Shown: one piece after another, positions 54,533-64,000 of the stretch
How positions within the stretch are numbered: position 1 is the first letter of the stretch
How the letters are laid out: every line of letters starts with the position of its first letter
NCBI GenBank assembly: GCA_002842395.1
Contig: PHCV01000008.1
Location: forward strand, 34,718 to 98,717
Direction: 5' to 3'
Length of the DNA stretch: 64,000 bases
From: Betaproteobacteria bacterium HGW-Betaproteobacteria-11
GTDB lineage: Bacteria > Pseudomonadota > Gammaproteobacteria > Burkholderiales > Rhodocyclaceae
Position numbers and translations under genes: made by a program
Notes under the pieces: model-generated
What the model saw: only the letters and a program-made list of their open reading frames with translations
Told to the model about the DNA's origin: nothing
Databases searched by the model: none

Positions 54533-55939
54533 ATGATGGAACAGCCTGCCCATGCCCAGCCTGCGTTTGATCCGGATGTCCTCAACGCGCGCCTGCCGCG
54601 GCTGATCACCTACCTCGGCGAGGGTCTGGTCGAGCGTGCCACGGCGGCGCGGCTGGCGCTGCTCGCCGCGCTGGCCGGCGAACATCTGCTGCTGATCGGC
54701 CCGCCGGGGACGGCCAAAAGCGAGATCGCGCGCCGGCTGCACCATGTATTTCGCGACGCCGCCTATTTCGAACGCCTGCTGACGCGCTTTTCGGTGCCGG
54801 AAGAACTGTTCGGCCCGCTCTCCATCGCCGCCCTCGAAGAAGATCGTTACGAACGGCAGACCGCCGGTTTCCTGCCGCAAGCCTCGATCGCCTTCATCGA
54901 CGAGGTGTTCAAGGCCAACAGCGCGATTCTCAACGCCCTGCTCACCCTGCTCAACGAGCGCGAGTTCGACAATGGCGCGGTGCGCCTGGCCTGCCCGCTG
55001 ATCTCGGTGATCGGCGCCAGCAACGAAGTGCCGCAGGACGAGGCACTGGCCGCGTTTCATGACCGCTTTCTGCTGCGCCTGGCGATCGAGCCGGTCAGCG
55101 ATGACGGATTTCGCGAATTGCTGCAACTGGCGAGCGTCGCTACCAGAGCTCTGGCCACGGCGGAGCAGATCGGCCGCGACGAGCTGTGCCAGTTCATCGC
55201 CGCGATCGATGAGGTGGCCCTGCCGAACGACCTCGTCGATCTGTTGACCCAGTTGCGCAGCCACCTGCAGGCGCAGCAGATTCGCGTCTCGGATCGGCGC
55301 TGGCACAAAATCGTGCGCCTGCTCAAGACTTCCGCGCTGTCCAACGGGCGGCCGAGCGTCAACCTGTGGGATGTCTGGCTGACCCAGTTCTGCGCCACGG
55401 AAAACCCGGCGCAGGCCGGAGTCGTCGGCGAGTGGTTCGCGCGTACCGTCGGTGCCGCCGGATCGACGCGGCCGCAACGCTTCACCCGCGTGGTCGAAGG
55501 CTTCGAGGCGCAATACGAACTCGAACGCGACAGCAACGACCTCAACTACGATGAAGCAGGCGTCCTGCGACCGAACGACCAGGCCAGCGAAACGAAAAGC
55601 ACTTCGATGATGCCGCGCCTGTCGTCCTTCCTGCGCTCCAACCGCTACGGCGCCACCCATATCGCGGCCCGCGTCGCACAGACCCGGGCGATCATCGTCG
55701 AGGTCGATGCCTTCCTCGTCCAGCTCGATGCCCTGGAACACGAACTACAGCACGAGGTTCCCCGCCACCTGTGGCTCGCTCCCGAGTTCGTGACCCAGGC
55801 CAGGACTCATCTCGCCGCCAGCCGTGCGGAAATTCTCGGCTTGCGCCAGCGTCTGGCCAGCGTCGCTGCCGGATTTGCCGCCTTGCCCCGGTTGAAGCAG
55901 GACAATGGCATCATCCCTGAACCCTTGCCTGTCGAATAA
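54533..55939 (+). CDS. ravA: MoxR-type AAA+ ATPase RavA
   Basis: This 468-residue ATPase has Walker A GPPGTAKSEIARRL near 56-69, Walker B IAFIDEVFKAN and the MoxR motifs FGPLSIAAL and LNEREFDNG. RavA acts with ViaA and, in enterobacteria, with the lysine decarboxylase LdcI and respiratory Fe-S enzymes. Two adjacent ATG codons are possible starts (54533, 54536). No ldcI is present, so a maturation or stress role is more likely here. viaA follows after 6 bp. Confidence 0.92.
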   Translation: MMEQPAHAQPAFDPDVLNARLPRLITYLGEGLVERATAARLALLAALAGEHLLLIGPPGTAKSEIARRLHHVFRDAAYFERLLTRFSVPEELFGPLSIAALEEDRYERQTAGFLPQASIAFIDEVFKANSAILNALLTLLNEREFDNGAVRLACPLISVIGASNEVPQDEALAAFHDRFLLRLAIEPVSDDGFRELLQLASVATRALATAEQIGRDELCQFIAAIDEVALPNDLVDLLTQLRSHLQAQQIRVSDRRWHKIVRLLKTSALSNGRPSVNLWDVWLTQFCATENPAQAGVVGEWFARTVGAAGSTRPQRFTRVVEGFEAQYELERDSNDLNYDEAGVLRPNDQASETKSTSMMPRLSSFLRSNRYGATHIAARVAQTRAIIVEVDAFLVQLDALEHELQHEVPRHLWLAPEFVTQARTHLAASRAEILGLRQRLASVAAGFAALPRLKQDNGIIPEPLPVE

Positions 55940-55945
55940 ATCGTC

Positions 55946-57520
55946 ATGTCCAGCGCCCGGCGCTTCGACCCCGATGCCCTCGAAGCGCCCCTGGCGGCGC
56001 TCGACGATCTGCCGCGCGGGCTCTGGCTGCCGGGCATCATCAACAGCTTGGGGGCCTTGCCCTGCCGGCTCGATGCACTGCAAGACTGGCGCATGCAACT
56101 TCTCTCCGGCGAGTCGCCCATGGTGGATTGGGAAACCGGCCTGGCGCTACCCTTGCTGCGCCATGAAATCGACATGCTCAAGCTGCCGGAGCTGTGCGCC
56201 GGCCGCGCGGAACTGGTCGAACAGGTATTGCGCACCCTGCTCTGGCATCTGGACCGGCTGATCGACTACCGCGAGACAATGGACGAAGCGACCGCGGCGC
56301 ATGCCGTGGCCGCCGGCTTTCGCGACGAGTGGGAACCGATCGCGGAAGAGTTGCAGGAAGTGCTGCGCATCTTCGCCGACCTGGGCGATGTGTTCAAGTT
56401 CGACCGCTGGGATCAGACCCGCGGCCTCCTGCATTCGGCCGCCTGGCAGGAACTGGTGCGCGTGCGTGCCCAGCTCGAACAGCTCGACGAACTGCGGCAG
56501 ATGATCCGCCGTCTCGGTCGCGCCCGCCAGACCGAGGAATTCGACCAGCAACCGGCGCCGGCGGCAATCGTCATGGAGCAAGTCACCACCGCCGTCACCG
56601 AATGGCGTGAAACCCATGTTCCCGATCTGCCGGCAGAAACCCGCGGCATCGAACGCTCCGATCGCGTCAGCCGCATGCTGCCGAGCGAAGCCCAGTTGTT
56701 GCCGCACCCCCGCCTGCGCCTGATCTGGTTCGCCCGCCACGCCGAACGCACGCTGCTGACCTACGAGGATAACGACATCCTGCGCGAGCCGATCAGTGTC
56801 GAGCGGGAAACCTGGCAGCCGATGACCAAACCCCAAGCCCAGCGCCGGCTGGAGATGGGGCCGCTGGTGATCTGCGTGGATACCTCCGGCTCGATGCGTG
56901 GCGGTCCCGAGACGGTGGCCAAGGCGCTGGTGCTGGAAACCATGCGCGTCGCCCACGCCCAGCGGCGGGCCTGCTATGTCTATTGCTTCAGCGGCCCGCA
57001 GGAGATCATCGAGCACGAGTTGCCGCTCGATGGCGACGGCCTGGTCAGCCTGCTCGATTTCATGTCACAGGGATTCAACGGCGGCACCGACATCACCGAA
57101 CCGCTGGAGCGCGCGCTGGCCCGGATCGAAACCGAGACCTGGCAGTTCGCCGATCTGCTGATCGCCACCGACGGCGAATTCGGCGCCACCGCCGCCCTCG
57201 TGCACCGCCTGGAGGCGGCGAAAACTGCTCAGGGCCTGCGCGTGCAGGGCGTACTCATCGCCGACCGCGAGACCATCGGCCTGCGCGAAATCGCCGACGA
57301 CGTCTACCAGGTCGGCCAGTGGCGCCGCTTCAGCGATGCCGACGCCTCGGTCAGCCATGACCGGAACATGACGATGAAATACTTTCCCGGCGCGCTGCGC
57401 TACGACAAGAGTCTCGAAGTGGTGGGGGCGGAAACGGCCGCGTTACTGGTGCGCGCCGGCGCCCATCGCGAAGAACCGGGCAGCAAGGAAAATCCGGCAG
57501 AACCGAAGGAACCCGGTTAA
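55946..57520 (+). CDS. viaA: VWA-domain protein ViaA
   Basis: This 524-residue partner of RavA has a helical N-terminal part, then a von Willebrand A domain with the MIDAS sequence VICVDTSGSMRGGPE near residues 308-322 and later FNGGTDITEPLERAL and LLIATDGEFG. The gene pair matches ravA-viaA operons. The C-terminal GSKENPAEPKEPG tail runs into the dispersed repeat copy C, which starts at its stop codon. Confidence 0.9.
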   Translation: MSSARRFDPDALEAPLAALDDLPRGLWLPGIINSLGALPCRLDALQDWRMQLLSGESPMVDWETGLALPLLRHEIDMLKLPELCAGRAELVEQVLRTLLWHLDRLIDYRETMDEATAAHAVAAGFRDEWEPIAEELQEVLRIFADLGDVFKFDRWDQTRGLLHSAAWQELVRVRAQLEQLDELRQMIRRLGRARQTEEFDQQPAPAAIVMEQVTTAVTEWRETHVPDLPAETRGIERSDRVSRMLPSEAQLLPHPRLRLIWFARHAERTLLTYEDNDILREPISVERETWQPMTKPQAQRRLEMGPLVICVDTSGSMRGGPETVAKALVLETMRVAHAQRRACYVYCFSGPQEIIEHELPLDGDGLVSLLDFMSQGFNGGTDITEPLERALARIETETWQFADLLIATDGEFGATAALVHRLEAAKTAQGLRVQGVLIADRETIGLREIADDVYQVGQWRRFSDADASVSHDRNMTMKYFPGALRYDKSLEVVGAETAALLVRAGAHREEPGSKENPAEPKEPG

Positions 57521-57706
57521 CGTGAAATTCACTCATTTGGCATCCCGTCAAGCTTCGAGCGGCTTTGCACTTCCTTCGGTCGCAGCGAGCCGATCAGGAA
57601 CCCCCCGCGAGGGGGGCGAAGGGGGGCGGGAGTGAAGGGGGGGCGGGAGTTTGCGAATGGGCTGACTTTCATGATGCGGGAAACATCACCCCGTAGCGTG
57701 AAAGTC
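57517..57706. repeat. GC-skewed intergenic repeat, copy C
   Basis: It begins at the viaA stop with TTAACGTGAAA and carries CACTCATTTGGCATC, GGCTTTGCACTTCCT, GAACCCCCCGCGAGGGG and G-runs. It ends in GACTTTCATGATGCGGG...CCGTAGCGTGAAAGTC (57663-57706), overlapping the end of the yqjK-like gene. Confidence 0.88.
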
Positions 57707-58028
57707 AGGTTCCGGCGACACCCCGGCGGAGGACGGGGCGATCTTTCAGCACACCGCGCAATCGACGCCACACCTGCCAGCCGATCAATGCCCGCCGCGA
57801 CCAGCGCAGGAGACGTCGCGGCCGCGCCAGCAGGAAACCGGCCCCCAGGGCAAGCGGAATCTGCGGGTGAGCGCGCAGCCAGCGGACGCCGTCGACCACG
57901 TGATCCGCTCCGGCGAAAAACGGCGCAAAGGCAGCGCCATGGCGGGAGAATTCGTCGCGCAACTGCGTGCTGGATAACTGCAAGCGCTGCTTTTTCAGCG
58001 CCAGTTCGAAGACTCGGGAATTCATCAT
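57705..58028 (-). CDS. YqjK-like protein
   Basis: This 107-residue basic protein has a first helix LALKKQRLQLSSTQLRDEFSRHGA, a hydrophobic stretch (QIPLALGAGFLLA) and an arginine-rich end, matching the YqjK family that follows yqjD and yqjE. The role is unknown, possibly inner-membrane or ribosome associated. The last codons overlap a dispersed repeat. It overlaps the holin-like gene upstream. Confidence 0.8.
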   Translation of the reverse strand: MMNSRVFELALKKQRLQLSSTQLRDEFSRHGAAFAPFFAGADHVVDGVRWLRAHPQIPLALGAGFLLARPRRLLRWSRRALIGWQVWRRLRGVLKDRPVLRRGVAGT

Positions 58029-58444
58029 GACGCGGCATCCTCGCCATTCGACTTGGCGAAGTCACGCGCGGCCAGCACGGTACGGTCGCTCTCCAGTTCG
58101 GCCAGGCTGGCGGCAAACAGCTTCGAGCCAGAGCGCGCCAGGCGCGAAACCATCGACAGGGCATAAAACCCGGCGCCGAGAAACAGCGCCGAAAACACGC
58201 CCAGCGCCAATAGCCGGTTGTTGTCCCAAAGCAGCACGGTGACCAGCACGGCGAGGAATACCACGCCAGCGGCCAGACCGATGAAGGCGACCGCAGCCCA
58301 CACCAGCAGGGCCAGCAGCCGCTCACGCTCCTCGGCAAGCTCGACCCCCAGCAGCTCGATCCGGTTCTTCAGCAGCGCCGTAGCGCTGCCCAGCAAGCCT
58401 TTCAACGACGCGAACAGTCCGGCTTGCGTGACGGACTCAGCCAT
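58025..58444 (-). CDS. Phage-holin-3_6-like membrane protein (YqjE)
   Basis: This 139-residue protein has two transmembrane helices (LVWAAVAFIGLAAGVVFLAVLVTVLLW and LLALGVFSALFLGAGFYAL). The N-terminal SLKGLLGSATALLKNRIELLGVELAEE is typical of YqjE. Despite the family name it is a chromosomal envelope protein, not a phage holin. It sits between the DUF883 and YqjK-like genes, the usual yqjDEK order. Confidence 0.88.
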   Translation of the reverse strand: MAESVTQAGLFASLKGLLGSATALLKNRIELLGVELAEERERLLALLVWAAVAFIGLAAGVVFLAVLVTVLLWDNNRLLALGVFSALFLGAGFYALSMVSRLARSGSKLFAASLAELESDRTVLAARDFAKSNGEDAAS

Positions 58445-58456
58445 GGTCGGCGACGA

Positions 58457-58759
58457 TCAACGACGGCCGATCAGTAACCCGAGCAGGAAGCCGACGCCGG
58501 TCGCGACGCCGACCGCGCGCCAGGGATTGTCCTGTACGTAGTCGTCGGCCACGCGGCACGACTGCTTGGCTTTCTCCACCACCGCGGTTTCCGCCTCGGT
58601 CAGCTTGATTTTCAGGCCGGCGATGCGGTCCGAGGTCTTGGCGCGCAATTCGGCAATCTTGTCGCCCGCCTGCCCTGCCGTGGCCTTGAGCAGCTCTTCG
58701 GCATCGGCGATGACGAGACGGGTATCGGCAATCAGTTTTTCCCTGGTGACATCGGTCAT
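58457..58759 (-). CDS. DUF883/ElaB-YqjD family protein
   Basis: This 100-residue protein has a long charged helix (residues about 10-65) and a C-terminal transmembrane segment VGVATGVGFLLGLLIGRR, the hallmark of YqjD/ElaB tail-anchored proteins reported to bind ribosomes at the membrane in stationary phase. It is the first gene of the three-gene run. Confidence 0.9.
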   Translation of the reverse strand: MTDVTREKLIADTRLVIADAEELLKATAGQAGDKIAELRAKTSDRIAGLKIKLTEAETAVVEKAKQSCRVADDYVQDNPWRAVGVATGVGFLLGLLIGRR

Positions 58760-58841
58760 GGTGTTCTCCTTGAAATACGAATCGAAAGGCTACCGGCTTT
58801 TGCCGGATACTGCAATGAGATAAGACATTCAAATTTCATCG

Positions 58842-59633
58842 CTACGGCCAATCATAGTCCACACAGAGCGGCGCATGGTCGGAAAACCGCGGCTCGCGGT
58901 ACACCACGGCCTGCCGCGCCGTGGCCGCAATGCCGGGCGTGGCGATCTGGTAGTCGATGCGCCAGCCGACATTCTTTGCCCGTGCCTGGCCACGATGCGA
59001 CCACCAGGTATAGCCTTCGCCGGTCGCCTCGGGATACAGCCGGCGATAGACATCGACCCAGCCCAACGCGGCGAACACGTCACTCAGCCAGGCCCGTTCC
59101 TCGGGCAGAAAGCCGGAATTCTTCTGGTTCGCCTTCCAGTTCTTGAGGTCGATCTCGCGGTGCGCAATGTTCCAGTCGCCGCAGAGGACGATCTCGCGGC
59201 CGCTGACGCGGGCCTCCTCGGCCAGCTTTTGCAGCAGCGGATAAAACTGCGCGAGAAAACGGAACTTCGCCGCCTGCCGCTCCGGCGAGCTCGAACCCGA
59301 GGGCAGGTAGAGCGAGACTACCGAGAGACGGCCGAAGTCAGCCTGGATGAAGCGCCCCTCGGCATCGAACTCGGCATTGCCGAAGCCCTCGAGCACCCGA
59401 TCGGGCAGCTGCCGGCTGAAGATGCCGACGCCGCTGTAACCCTTTTTTTGGGCATGGTGAAACCGGGCGTGAGAAAAAGTCGGCGCTGGCGGCACGGCGG
59501 GAACCTCGCCGGCCTGGGCTTTCAGTTCCTGCACGCAGACGATGTCGGCCTGCTGCGTGGCCAGCCAGTCGAAGATGCCCTTGCTGGCCGCCGAGCGTAT
59601 GCCGTTGAGATTGAGGGAAACAATGCGCAGCAT
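58842..59633 (-). CDS. xth: Exodeoxyribonuclease III
   Basis: This 263-residue AP endonuclease/3'-exonuclease begins [24 protein letters not shown] and carries [36 protein letters not shown] and the C-terminal [10 protein letters not shown] and [14 protein letters not shown] short interspersed repeat encodes [15 protein letters not shown] in a surface loop before KKGYSG without an obvious change in length. It is divergent from pyrE with a 32-bp gap. Confidence 0.95.
   Translation of the reverse strand: MLRIVSLNLNGIRSAASKGIFDWLATQQADIVCVQELKAQAGEVPAVPPAPTFSHARFHHAQKKGYSGVGIFSRQLPDRVLEGFGNAEFDAEGRFIQADFGRLSVVSLYLPSGSSSPERQAAKFRFLAQFYPLLQKLAEEARVSGREIVLCGDWNIAHREIDLKNWKANQKNSGFLPEERAWLSDVFAALGWVDVYRRLYPEATGEGYTWWSHRGQARAKNVGWRIDYQIATPGIAATARQAVVYREPRFSDHAPLCVDYDWP
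59474..59499 (-). repeat. Short interspersed repeat inside xth
   Basis: On the gene strand GCCGTGCCGCCAGCGCCGAC then TTTTT, encoding AVPPAPTF. Full consensus copy. Confidence 0.93.
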
Positions 59634-59653
59634 GGACTCTCCGTGGGGCGATG

Positions 59654-59659
59654 TACAAT
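59654..59659 (+). promoter_or_regulatory. Possible -10 element of pyrE
   Basis: TACAAT lies 7 bp before the ATG at 59666; no good -35 box is seen. If used, the mRNA would begin at or near the start codon. Confidence 0.35.
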
Positions 59660-59665
59660 GAGCCG

Positions 59666-60325
59666 ATGACGAACGTGATGACCCCCTTCGACCGCAGCCG
59701 CGAGTTTATCGCCTTCGCCTGCGCGCGTGGCGTCCTCCGTTTCGGCGAATTCAAGACCAAGGCCGGGCGGCTCTCGCCTTACTTTTTCAACGCCGGCCTG
59801 TTCAACGATGGCGCCGCGCTCGCCGCGCTCTGCGACTTCTATGCCTCCCGCATCCTTGCCGAGGAACTCGGTTTCGACATGATCTTCGGTCCGGCCTACA
59901 AGGGCATCCCGTTGGCCGCCGGCACCGCGATGACGCTCGCCGGCCGCGGCTACAACCGCCCCTTTGCCTACAACCGCAAGGAAGCCAAGGACCACGGCGA
60001 AGGCGGCAGCCTGATCGGTGCACCGCTCGCCGGGCGGGTGCTGATCATCGACGACGTGATTTCAGCCGGCACTTCGGTGGGCGAATCGGTGGAGCTGATT
60101 CGCGCTGCCGGCGCCACGCCTGCCGCGGTGGTAATCGCCCTCGATCGCCAGGAACGCGGCACGGGCGAGTTGTCGGCGGTGCAGGAAGTCGAGCGGAATT
60201 ATGGTCTGCCGGTGCTGGCCATCGCCAGCCTGGCCGATCTGATCGCCTACCTCGACGGTCAGCCCGAACTGGTTCGCCATCTCGACGCCGTGCGTGACTA
60301 TCGGGTACGCTATGGCTGTACGTAG
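59666..60325 (+). CDS. pyrE: Orotate phosphoribosyltransferase
   Basis: This 219-residue enzyme makes OMP in pyrimidine synthesis. [29 protein letters not shown] and the PRPP loop [17 protein letters not shown] are diagnostic. The ATG at 59666 (MTNVMTPF) is preferred; 59678 (MTPF) and 59651 are alternatives. It is divergent from xth, with its promoter likely in the short gap. The downstream DUF4124-like gene starts 17 bp after its stop. Confidence 0.95.
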   Translation: MTNVMTPFDRSREFIAFACARGVLRFGEFKTKAGRLSPYFFNAGLFNDGAALAALCDFYASRILAEELGFDMIFGPAYKGIPLAAGTAMTLAGRGYNRPFAYNRKEAKDHGEGGSLIGAPLAGRVLIIDDVISAGTSVGESVELIRAAGATPAAVVIALDRQERGTGELSAVQEVERNYGLPVLAIASLADLIAYLDGQPELVRHLDAVRDYRVRYGCT

Positions 60326-60342
60326 TTTTTAAGGAGAACGTC

Positions 60343-61053
60343 ATGCGCCTGAAGTCCATCTTGCTGTTTTCATCCCTGCTCTGCCTGGCGGGTAGCGTGT
60401 CGGCCCAGCAGGCGCGGATTTTCTGTTGCGACGATGCGAAAGGGCGCAGGGTATGCGGTGATTTCGTGCCGCCCGAATGCGCCGACCGCGCCTACGAAGA
60501 ACGCGATGGCGCCGGCCGCGTCTCGAAAAAATATGAAGCGCCGCTGACCGCCGAGCAGAAGGTGCGCCGGGCCGCCGAACTGGCGCGAGCGGAAGAAGAA
60601 AAACGCAAGGCGGTGGAAGAACGCCGTCGCGCCCTGGCGCTGGTGTCGAACTACGCCAGCGTCGAGGAAATCGACAAGGCGCGTGACCGGGCACTGGCCG
60701 AGGTGGAGAAAAACCTGAAGCAGGCCCAGGCGCGCCTCGACGAAGCCATGGCCAAGAAGAAAAAGCTCGATGCCGAAAAAGACTTCTACAAGAAGAAGCC
60801 GCTACCGGATCAGTTGAAGACCCTGACCCACGACAATGACAGCGAACTGCGCTCGCAACAGGCCGCCGTCGCCGAGCGCAGCAAGGAGCTCGAAGACGTC
60901 CGCACCCGGTTTGCCGCCGAGAAGAAAACCTATATCGAACTCACCGGCAAGAAAGACACGGCGGAAGGAGCGGCGGCGCCCGCAACCGGCGCGGCCACGC
61001 CGGCGGCAACTTCGGCCGCGGCACCGGCACCGGCACCGGCACCGAAAAAGTAA
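60343..61053 (+). CDS. Exported coiled-coil protein with N-terminal DUF4124-like motif
   Basis: This 236-residue protein has signal peptide KSILLFSSLLCLAGSVSAQ, then RIFCCDDAKGRRVCGDFVPPEC with four cysteines as in DUF4124-type domains. A long charged coiled coil follows (residues about 60-190; EKNLKQAQARLDEAMAKKKK, AVAERSKELEDVRTRFAAEK), then an Ala/Pro tail with a GCACCG tandem repeat (APAPAPAP). It is co-oriented with pyrE, 17 bp behind an AAGGAG site. The function is unknown, probably periplasmic structural. Confidence 0.75.
   Translation: MRLKSILLFSSLLCLAGSVSAQQARIFCCDDAKGRRVCGDFVPPECADRAYEERDGAGRVSKKYEAPLTAEQKVRRAAELARAEEEKRKAVEERRRALALVSNYASVEEIDKARDRALAEVEKNLKQAQARLDEAMAKKKKLDAEKDFYKKKPLPDQLKTLTHDNDSELRSQQAAVAERSKELEDVRTRFAAEKKTYIELTGKKDTAEGAAAPATGAATPAATSAAAPAPAPAPKK
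61021..61047. repeat. Short tandem repeat encoding AP pairs
   Basis: GCACCG units repeated about four times at the end of the exported coiled-coil protein gene; length could vary between strains. Confidence 0.6.
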
Positions 61054-62544
<1,491 letters not shown>

Positions 62545-62554
62545 GGCACATCCT

Positions 62555-63067
62555 TCATGAACATTGGCCTTTGCGATTATCGACCAGGATTGGCCACAGG
62601 TAATCGACGGCATCGCCGCTGCATTCGGTGCGGCAGTCGCGGAAGGCGACGGTGACCCGCCGGCCCTGCTCCCACAGATTCACCTGGCATGAGGTTGCGC
62701 GCGAAGTCAGCAATATCGGCGAGTTGCCGCTCTGACGAAAATCGTCGAGCCGAAATTGGCAGCGGCCGCGCTTGGGAATATCGACTTCGGCAACGAAGCG
62801 GTTGACCGTCGCGGCCTTGACCTCGAGTTCGAGACTGCCGCGATATCCCGTCTCGTCGCGGAAGGCGCAGTCGGCATGGGCATTCAGCGCGCGCGTCTCG
62901 ATCGGCTGCAAATGATGACTGGCCAGGCGCCGGCGGGCGAGCGCAGAAAGCCTGGCCGCCGGCGCGTTCGCCCCGGCTCCGGCAGAAGCGGTCGGGGCAT
63001 CCGACGGGAGCGGCGCCGTGGCACAGGCCGCCAGCCACAGCGGCAGGAGCAGGCCGAACCGGCGCAT
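62555..63067 (-). CDS. Putative lipoprotein of unknown function between gatA and gatB
   Basis: This 170-residue protein begins [21 protein letters not shown] with a lipobox LAAC (Cys16), so it is likely an outer-membrane lipoprotein. A Pro/Ala linker precedes a domain with four cysteines ([56 protein letters not shown]). The start overlaps the gatA stop by ATGA. No family was recognised. Confidence 0.78.
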   Translation of the reverse strand: MRRFGLLLPLWLAACATAPLPSDAPTASAGAGANAPAARLSALARRRLASHHLQPIETRALNAHADCAFRDETGYRGSLELEVKAATVNRFVAEVDIPKRGRCQFRLDDFRQSGNSPILLTSRATSCQVNLWEQGRRVTVAFRDCRTECSGDAVDYLWPILVDNRKGQCS

Positions 63068-64000
63068 CAGACAGCCAGCGCCTCCACGGCCGCCGACCGG
63101 CGCCGATGCCAGTCGGTGGCCTGCTGGTAACGATGCGCCACGCCGAACATCTTCGCCTCGGCGAACCACGGGCCGATGATCTGCAGGCCCACCGGCATAT
63201 CGTGCTTGCCGAAACCGCAGGGAATCGACATACCCGGCAGGCCGGCCAGATTGGTGGCGATGGTGTAGATGTCGGACAGATACATCTGCACCGGGTCCGC
63301 GCTCTTGGCGCCGAATTCGAAGGCCACCGAAGGCGTCGTCGGCCCCATGATCACGTCGCACTCCTTGAATGCCGCCAAAAAGTCGGCGGCGATGAGACGG
63401 CGAATCTTCTGCGCCTGGAGGTAGTAGGCATCGTAGTAGCCATGCGAAAGCACATAGGTGCCGATCAGGATGCGGCGCTTGACCTCGGCGCCGAAACCCT
63501 GCGCCCGCGACTTGGCGTACATGTCGTCGAGATCGCCATAGTCCGCTGCGCGGTAGCCATAGCGCACCCCGTCGAAGCGCGACAGATTGGAGCTGGCCTC
63601 GGCCGGGGCGATGACGTAATACGCCGGCACGGAGAGCGCGGCATTGGGCAGGTTGACGTCCACCGTGACGGCGCCGAGCCGGCGATATTCGGCCAGCGCC
63701 GCTTCCACCGCGGCCCGCACGTCGGGCTCCATGCCGGCGCCGAAAAATTCGCGCGGCAGACCGATCTTCAGGCCCGCGAACGGCTGTTCGAGCGCGCGCG
63801 CGTAGTCCTCGTCCGGTCGCTCGAGCGAAGTCGAATCGCGCGGATCGAACCCGGCCATGGCATTCATCAGCCAGGCGCAGTCCGCGGCCGATTTCGCCAT
63901 CGGCCCGGCCTGGTCGAGTGAAGAAGCGAAGGCGATCATGCCGTAGCGCGAGACCACGCCATAGGTGGGCTTGAGGCCGGTCAGCCCGCACAGCGCGGCC
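63067..64000 (-). CDS. gatA: Asp/Glu-tRNA amidotransferase subunit A (5' part outside window)
   Basis: The C-terminal part of the amidase subunit that frees ammonia from glutamine for transamidation. [58 protein letters not shown] in outline is the amidase-signature region downstream of the catalytic Ser-Ser-Lys site, which lies beyond the right edge. [27 protein letters not shown] is also diagnostic. A degenerate short repeat-like run is at 63377-63402 ([12 protein letters not shown]). Confidence 0.94.
   Translation of the reverse strand, partial: AALCGLTGLKPTYGVVSRYGMIAFASSLDQAGPMAKSAADCAWLMNAMAGFDPRDSTSLERPDEDYARALEQPFAGLKIGLPREFFGAGMEPDVRAAVEAALAEYRRLGAVTVDVNLPNAALSVPAYYVIAPAEASSNLSRFDGVRYGYRAADYGDLDDMYAKSRAQGFGAEVKRRILIGTYVLSHGYYDAYYLQAQKIRRLIAADFLAAFKECDVIMGPTTPSVAFEFGAKSADPVQMYLSDIYTIATNLAGLPGMSIPCGFGKHDMPVGLQIIGPWFAEAKMFGVAHRYQQATDWHRRRSAAVEALAV
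63377..63402 (-). repeat. Short interspersed repeat-like segment in gatA (weak)
   Basis: AAAAAGTCGGCG matches, then GCGATGAG diverges and ACGGCG matches; about 20 of 26 positions agree by eye. The protein residues are ordinary for GatA, so this could be chance. Confidence 0.35.

Noticed and set aside
58025..58444. Phage holin suggesting a prophage
   Set aside because: The Phage_holin_3_6 family is mostly the chromosomal YqjE; it stands in the standard yqjD-yqjE-yqjK order with no other phage gene nearby.

Overview
The window is a GC-rich chromosomal segment of a betaproteobacterium. It is most like Rhodocyclales and related denitrifying or aromatic-degrading lineages. Reasons: the gene families and their order (coq7-osmC, yicC-kinase-rph-rdgB-hemW, gmk-rpoZ-spoT, DUF3460, ThiS/ThiG/TrmB, GatA/GatB), a complete system I cytochrome c maturation operon, a propionate/methylmalonyl-CoA module, and GC-skewed intergenic repeats of a type common in that group. 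Placement is by gene recognition only.

Layout. 1-2.4 kb: end of coq7, an OsmC-like gene, and a frameshifted AbiF-type HEPN RNase gene behind its own promoter and a short terminated RNA. 2.6-3.0 kb: two lysine tRNAs and a terminator. 3.1-10.0 kb: ccmABCDEFGHI with translational overlaps. 10.1-12.5 kb: slyX, then arsR-arsC-acr3 arsenic resistance. 12.6-17.1 kb: an MBL/beta-CASP protein, cbpA-cbpM, a CBS protein and an MFS transporter. 17.1-21.1 kb (minus strand): gmk-rpoZ-spoT and small conserved genes. 21.2-25.0 kb: outer-membrane protein, Crp/Fnr-like regulator and tonB-exbB-exbD, flanked by a perfect 23-bp inverted motif, with a candidate small RNA at the right end. 25.3-31.7 kb: HD-domain protein, yicC, Ser/Thr kinase, rph-rdgB-hemW and a small secreted protein. 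31.7-37.3 kb (minus strand): trmB, a secreted protein, thiG, thiS, an ABC-2 exporter, a hydrolase and a 2Fe-2S ferredoxin. 37.4-44.9 kb: a GntR regulator divergent from mcm-meaB-pccB-pccA. 45.0-46.8 kb: a Phd/RelE toxin-antitoxin pair and apaH. 47.0-54.4 kb: an archaic chaperone-usher pilus cluster followed by YfiR and a diguanylate cyclase. 54.5-64 kb: ravA-viaA, yqjK/yqjE/yqjD-like envelope genes, xth, pyrE, a DUF4124-like protein, gatB, a lipoprotein and gatA (cut by the window end).

The most unusual signal is not a gene. A short repeat (core GCCGCCAGCGCCGACTTTTT with a GCCGT-like leader) occurs about 17 times in both orientations, half between genes and half inside conserved genes, where it yields recurring peptides such as [15 protein letters not shown] and KSALAARR. 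Its arms can pair ahead of the T-tract, so it resembles a miniature terminator. A second family of roughly 200 bp, GC-skewed and ending in a GACTTTCA/TGAAAGTC hairpin, sits at gene ends. Other points for follow-up are the AbiF-RNA locus and the TonB cassette with its repeated palindrome and possible sRNA.
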